Source: JASKKU01 sp964416905
GTDB lineage: Archaea; Nanobdellota; Nanobdellia; Woesearchaeales; JASKKU01
Reading direction: 5' to 3'
NCBI GenBank assembly: GCA_964416905.1
Contig: CAYQFL010000016.1
Location: forward strand, 1-15,315
Length of the DNA: 15,315 nt
Below are positions 12,963-15,315 of the stretch, in pieces. Below the pieces are notes generated by a model. That model searched no databases. It saw only the letters and a list, made by a program, of their open reading frames with translations, and was not told where the DNA came from. The stretch's first letter is position 1. Each line of letters begins with the position of its first letter. A program made the translations under genes and the position numbers.

Positions 12963-14060
12963 TCAATTATTTATATGAAGCTCAACAATGTCTCCGTCTG
13001 AAAGCGTATGTTTTAGACCTTTTATCTGGCCGGGAAACTTAACGCTCTTGCCCCAAACCCTTGCATACTTAAAATTCCTTACGAAATCTCTGTGGATCTT
13101 ATTGCACACATCTTCAATAGTACAACCTTTCCTCATAATCATCGGTTCTTCTAAATCAGGTTCTTTGTTAGGTTCTTTCATAAAGATATGAATAAACTCG
13201 AACTTGTCATAAATTAATTGTTTTAACTCCTCTATGTGAAGCTTATTCTTGGCTGAGATCATTATGTCTGGCTTTATCTTTTCTTTGATCTCTTCAATCT
13301 TATCCTCATTTACCAAATCGATTTTGTTAACCACAGTTATTGCTGGCACATACTTCTTGTTTCCCTCAATAACATCAATCAAGTCATCATCTGTGATATC
13401 CTCTCTTATCAAAACATCAGCGTTCATTATTCTAAACTGCCTGAGGATAGCTTTTATAGTCTCAGTGTTTATTTTTGTGAGCTTAACTGTTTTGAGTATC
13501 TTGATGCCATTAGACATCATCCTTTTTATGATTACATCGGGTTTGTGTTTGTTAATCCTGATGCCTGCATAAAACAACTCCCGTTTTAAAGAATCATACT
13601 GCTTAAGATTAGTTGCATCCACAACTAGTATAACCAAATCGCTGTTTCTTACTACGCTAAGAACTTCTTTTCCTCGACCTCGACCTAGAGCTGCACCATC
13701 AATAATTCCCGGCACATCTAAGATTTGTATCTTCGCAAATTTATATTCTAACAAACCAGGGATAACATCCAAAGTGGTGAAAGCATATTCGCCAACCTCA
13801 GAATTAGCATTAGTTAAAGCATTTAACAAAGTGGATTTACCTGTAGAAGGATAACCTACTAGAACAGCAGTTCCATCGCCACTTTTCCTGACTGCATAAC
13901 CTTGACTGCCTGACGAAGATTTTGTCCTTTGCTCTATCTTCTCTCTAAGCTGAGCAATCTTGGCCTTAACTAAACCAATATGATGCTGAGTACGTTTATT
14001 ATATTTAGTCTCAGCTAATTCTTTCTCTAACTCCTTAATCTTCTCATAGTAATCAGGCAT
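12963..14060 (-). CDS. Drg-family GTPase with TGS domain
   Basis: Obg/Drg-type GTPase, 365 aa, the usual length for archaeal Drg. These cytosolic, ribosome-associated GTPases are thought to help translation. Seen: helical N-terminus (about 1-60, HTH-like), G1 GYPSTGKST (69-77), G2 TTLD (95-98), G3 DVPG (115-118) followed by the glycine-rich GRGRGKE switch II, the Drg-specific insertion (about 160-235), G4 NKID (245-248), G5 SAK (269-271), and a C-terminal TGS domain (about 295-365) ending in the expected DGDIVELH strand. ATG at 14060 is 26 bp from a TATA-like element. It follows L15e on the same strand after 63 nt, a neighbourhood consistent with a translation role. Confidence 0.93.
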   Translation of the reverse strand: MPDYYEKIKELEKELAETKYNKRTQHHIGLVKAKIAQLREKIEQRTKSSSGSQGYAVRKSGDGTAVLVGYPSTGKSTLLNALTNANSEVGEYAFTTLDVIPGLLEYKFAKIQILDVPGIIDGAALGRGRGKEVLSVVRNSDLVILVVDATNLKQYDSLKRELFYAGIRINKHKPDVIIKRMMSNGIKILKTVKLTKINTETIKAILRQFRIMNADVLIREDITDDDLIDVIEGNKKYVPAITVVNKIDLVNEDKIEEIKEKIKPDIMISAKNKLHIEELKQLIYDKFEFIHIFMKEPNKEPDLEEPMIMRKGCTIEDVCNKIHRDFVRNFKYARVWGKSVKFPGQIKGLKHTLSDGDIVELHINN

Positions 14061-14080
14061 ATTTTTTCAGAAAGAAATAG

Positions 14081-14090
14081 TTTTTAAAAA
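14081..14090 (-). promoter_or_regulatory. TATA-like box for the Drg-like GTPase
   Basis: TTTTTAAAAA centred about 26 bp before the ATG at 14060. No Shine-Dalgarno precedes that ATG, in line with a leaderless transcript. Confidence 0.45.
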
Positions 14091-14097
14091 TCTATCT

Positions 14098-14119
14098 AAA
14101 AAAAGAAATTGAAAAAACC
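14098..14119 (-). terminator. T-rich terminator after L15e
   Basis: Minus strand, starting 4 nt after the L15e stop: a run of six T, then after a few bases a run of seven T. This matches intrinsic termination on T-tracts by archaeal polymerase and separates L15e from the Drg promoter. Confidence 0.45.
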
Positions 14120-14123
14120 AAAA

Positions 14124-14669
14124 TTATCTCGCCTTCTCAGCACCTTTACCTTTCCATCTTAGTCCTCTAAATTTCCTCGCTGCGCTTGTCAAACCTCTGT
14201 AAACCCTTCTAGTATTCTTTTTGCTTGCAATCCATGAGATATCTTTATCGTTCTTTATCGCAGGATGATTCTTGTCAACCAAGATTACTTCGTAATAATA
14301 ATACATTCCGTCTTTGCCTACCCAATAGCTGTTCAAAACCTCAAGATTAGGATATCTTCTTTGGGCTCTCAACTCAGAAACATATCTGTAATTAACCCTC
14401 AACACTTTCCATTTTCTACTGGTCTTAGACCTTCTACCACCAGAAACTTTCTCTCTCTTCTTGGTTCCTCTTCTAACCCTTACTCTAACAACTACGAAGC
14501 CCTGCTTAGCTTTATAACCTAAAGATCTAGCTCTATCAATTCTGGTAGGCCTCTCCAACCTAATAACAGCAGGCTCTCTTCTCCATTTAATCAATCTTTC
14601 TTTATACAACTCGCCTAGAGAATCCTTCGGTCTTTTCCAGACCTGTCTTACATACTTGTAATAACCCAT
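14124..14669 (-). CDS. rpl15e: 50S ribosomal protein L15e
   Basis: Archaeal/eukaryotic-type large-subunit protein eL15, 181 aa from ATG 14669. Highly basic throughout, with family landmarks: MGYYKYVRQVWKRP at the start, VIRLERPTRIDRARSLGYKAKQG, VRVRRGTKK, the GGRRSK loop, VLNSYWVGKDG, YYEVILVD, HPAI, and a C-terminal RGLTSAARKFRGLRWKGKG. A TTG three codons upstream (14678) is in frame, but the ATG matches the family start and has a Shine-Dalgarno (GAGGT) 8 nt before it. Transcription probably starts downstream of the TATA element at 14711-14719, giving a short leader with the SD. An inverted repeat overlaps this TATA. Presence of eL15 marks the DNA as archaeal. Confidence 0.96.
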   Translation of the reverse strand: MGYYKYVRQVWKRPKDSLGELYKERLIKWRREPAVIRLERPTRIDRARSLGYKAKQGFVVVRVRVRRGTKKREKVSGGRRSKTSRKWKVLRVNYRYVSELRAQRRYPNLEVLNSYWVGKDGMYYYYEVILVDKNHPAIKNDKDISWIASKKNTRRVYRGLTSAARKFRGLRWKGKGAEKAR

Positions 14670-14676
14670 TTTAAAC

Positions 14677-14682
14677 AACCTC
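14677..14682 (-). promoter_or_regulatory. Shine-Dalgarno of rpl15e
   Basis: Minus strand GAGGTT, with the GAGGT core 8 nt before ATG 14669. It overlaps the alternative TTG at 14678 and so argues for ATG. Confidence 0.55.
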
Positions 14683-14710
14683 TGTAGCGTTCAGCGTTTA
14701 AGCCACACCC

Positions 14711-14719
14711 GCTTTTAAA
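14711..14719 (-). promoter_or_regulatory. TATA-like box of rpl15e
   Basis: Minus strand TTTAAAAGC, about 47 bp before the ATG. The predicted transcript would start around 14690 and include the Shine-Dalgarno. Confidence 0.45.
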
Positions 14720-14741
14720 TCAAGGTTCACTGCTTGATTTA
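14716..14741. repeat. Perfect 26-nt inverted repeat between Nudix and rpl15e
   Basis: TAAATCAAG (14716-14724), 8-nt spacer, CTTGATTTA (14733-14741): exact 9-bp arms. It ends 11 nt after the Nudix stop and overlaps the upstream edge of the rpl15e TATA. It could be a regulator site for ribosomal protein expression or an RNA hairpin at the end of the Nudix transcript; no T-run follows the stem. Confidence 0.6.
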
Positions 14742-14752
14742 TAAAGTTTTCT

Positions 14753-15142
14753 TTAGTTAAATCCTGCAAGCTTCAACAATTCTAAAAAGAACTCTTTATA
14801 AGTAATTTTATCCAGCGATCTAATCTCTTCAATAGTAAACCAACCAAAATCATTGTGTTCCTGTGATAAAGAAACTTGTTCATTCAAGGGCTCAGCTAAG
14901 TAAACAACCGCCTTAATTTCATTATCTTCTTTAATCTCTTTAATTTTCTTTTTTAATTTTACATCAAGACCTGTTTCTTGCTTAACTTCTCTAAACGCAG
15001 CATCCTCAAAAGATTCATTGTTTTCAACTTTTCCGCCAGGAGATTCCCAGTACCCAAAATGCTTTGCATCTTCTTGCTCGGCACGTTTTATTAAAAGAAA
15101 TTTCCCGTCCTTTTCAATAATAACTTTGACTTGAGGAGCCAT
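14753..15142 (-). CDS. Nudix hydrolase (MutT-like)
   Basis: Nudix-fold pyrophosphohydrolase, 129 aa, the size of a single-domain MutT/NUDT1-like enzyme that hydrolyses nucleoside diphosphate derivatives. The Nudix box GX5EX7REUXEEXGU runs from GGKVENNESFEDAAFREV through KQETGL (about 36-59). It matches fully except that the first Glu of the EE pair is Gln55, a replacement common in the family; Glu52 and Glu56 are kept. The opening PQVKVIIEKDGKFLLIKR strand and the C-terminal FGWFTIEEI segment are typical. Substrate cannot be assigned. ATG 15142 is 26 bp from a TATA-like element, so it is likely leaderless despite an upstream same-strand reading frame. Confidence 0.92.
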   Translation of the reverse strand: MAPQVKVIIEKDGKFLLIKRAEQEDAKHFGYWESPGGKVENNESFEDAAFREVKQETGLDVKLKKKIKEIKEDNEIKAVVYLAEPLNEQVSLSQEHNDFGWFTIEEIRSLDKITYKEFFLELLKLAGFN

Positions 15143-15163
15143 TCTATTAAACCGTTTACTTGT

Positions 15164-15173
15164 GTTATAAATT
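15164..15173 (-). promoter_or_regulatory. TATA-like box for the Nudix gene
   Basis: Minus strand AATTTATAAC, centred about 26 bp before the ATG at 15142, matching the leaderless spacing elsewhere in the window. Confidence 0.5.
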
Positions 15174-15178
15174 GGATT

Positions 15179-15315
15179 TCAATTGCCAAATTTTTTCTTA
15201 TTAAACAGTTCTAATGAAATACATTTCATTATACCTCTCAAATCTGCAGAGATATCACAAAAAATGTGCTTTATAGGTTCTTCCCCCAAGGAAAAGATCT
15301 TTTCAACAGGTATCA
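15179..15315 (-). CDS. 3' end of an unrecognised coding region entering from the right
   Basis: On the minus strand one frame is open from the window edge to TGA at 15179-15181, giving 44 residues; the other two frames hit stops quickly. The peptide runs from IPVEKIFSLGEEPIKHIFCD to a Lys-rich end. It reads like protein (mixed hydrophobic and charged residues, no low-complexity runs), but I do not recognise it. It stops 36 nt before the Nudix ATG. Being truncated by the window, it may be a genuine gene end or a chance frame. Confidence 0.5.
   Translation of the reverse strand, partial: IPVEKIFSLGEEPIKHIFCDISADLRGIMKCISLELFNKKKFGN

Noticed and set aside
1..15315. CRISPR arrays, insertion sequences, attachment sites or an integrase
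   Set aside because: No regularly spaced repeats, transposase motifs or tRNA-flanked direct repeats were seen.

Overview
The window is AT-rich and archaeal. It encodes ribosomal protein L15e, archease, a Drg-type GTPase with a TGS domain, an Lhr-type helicase and a Rad50-like ATPase. Most genes have an A/T-rich TATA-like box about 26-31 bp before the start codon and no leader, which is the archaeal leaderless layout. The tightly packed genes, many lysine- and asparagine-rich proteins and several secreted or anchored thioredoxin-fold fusions fit a small-genome DPANN lineage (Woesearchaeota/Pacearchaeota-like). That placement is an inference; no marker phylogeny was possible.

Layout. At 14-3283 (minus strand) are two membrane-anchored envelope proteins, probably one operon: a SurA-N-like chaperone segment fused to a CxxC thioredoxin-like domain, then a triple thioredoxin-fold protein with a His/Lys-rich cytoplasmic tail. 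Divergently, 3382-4763 (plus) holds a doubtful basic micro-ORF, archease, and a membrane-anchored transglutaminase-like protein that seems to start at CTG with a well-placed Shine-Dalgarno. At 4874-7783 (plus) is the Lhr helicase, convergent with a radical SAM/SPASM-like enzyme at 7815-8843 (minus). The radical SAM gene shares one palindromic TATA region with a divergent HAD phosphatase at 8896-9543. That gene is followed 15 nt later by a Rad50-like ATPase and then by an unrecognised membrane coiled-coil protein (12108-12638). The 324-nt gap at 12639-12962 is not empty: on the minus strand it holds a 40-codon ORF with a near-ideal leaderless promoter flanked by an inverted repeat. The right end (minus) carries the Drg-like GTPase, L15e, a Nudix hydrolase and the 3' end of another reading frame.

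How they fit together. The left third reads as an envelope disulfide and protein-folding island: two thioredoxin-fold proteins next to an anchored, cysteine-bearing transglutaminase-like protein. The middle is nucleic-acid maintenance (Lhr, Rad50) with a HAD phosphatase and a radical SAM enzyme. The right is translation-linked (Drg, L15e) plus nucleotide clean-up (Nudix). Three genes with clear Shine-Dalgarno sites (2095, 4026 and 14669) are all downstream genes or have leaders, whereas several promoter-proximal genes look leaderless.

No tRNA, rRNA, CRISPR array, insertion sequence or integrase was seen. The observations most worth checking are the CTG-initiated transglutaminase-like gene, the unannotated 40-aa leaderless gene, the triple thioredoxin architecture, and the three inverted repeats placed on promoters.
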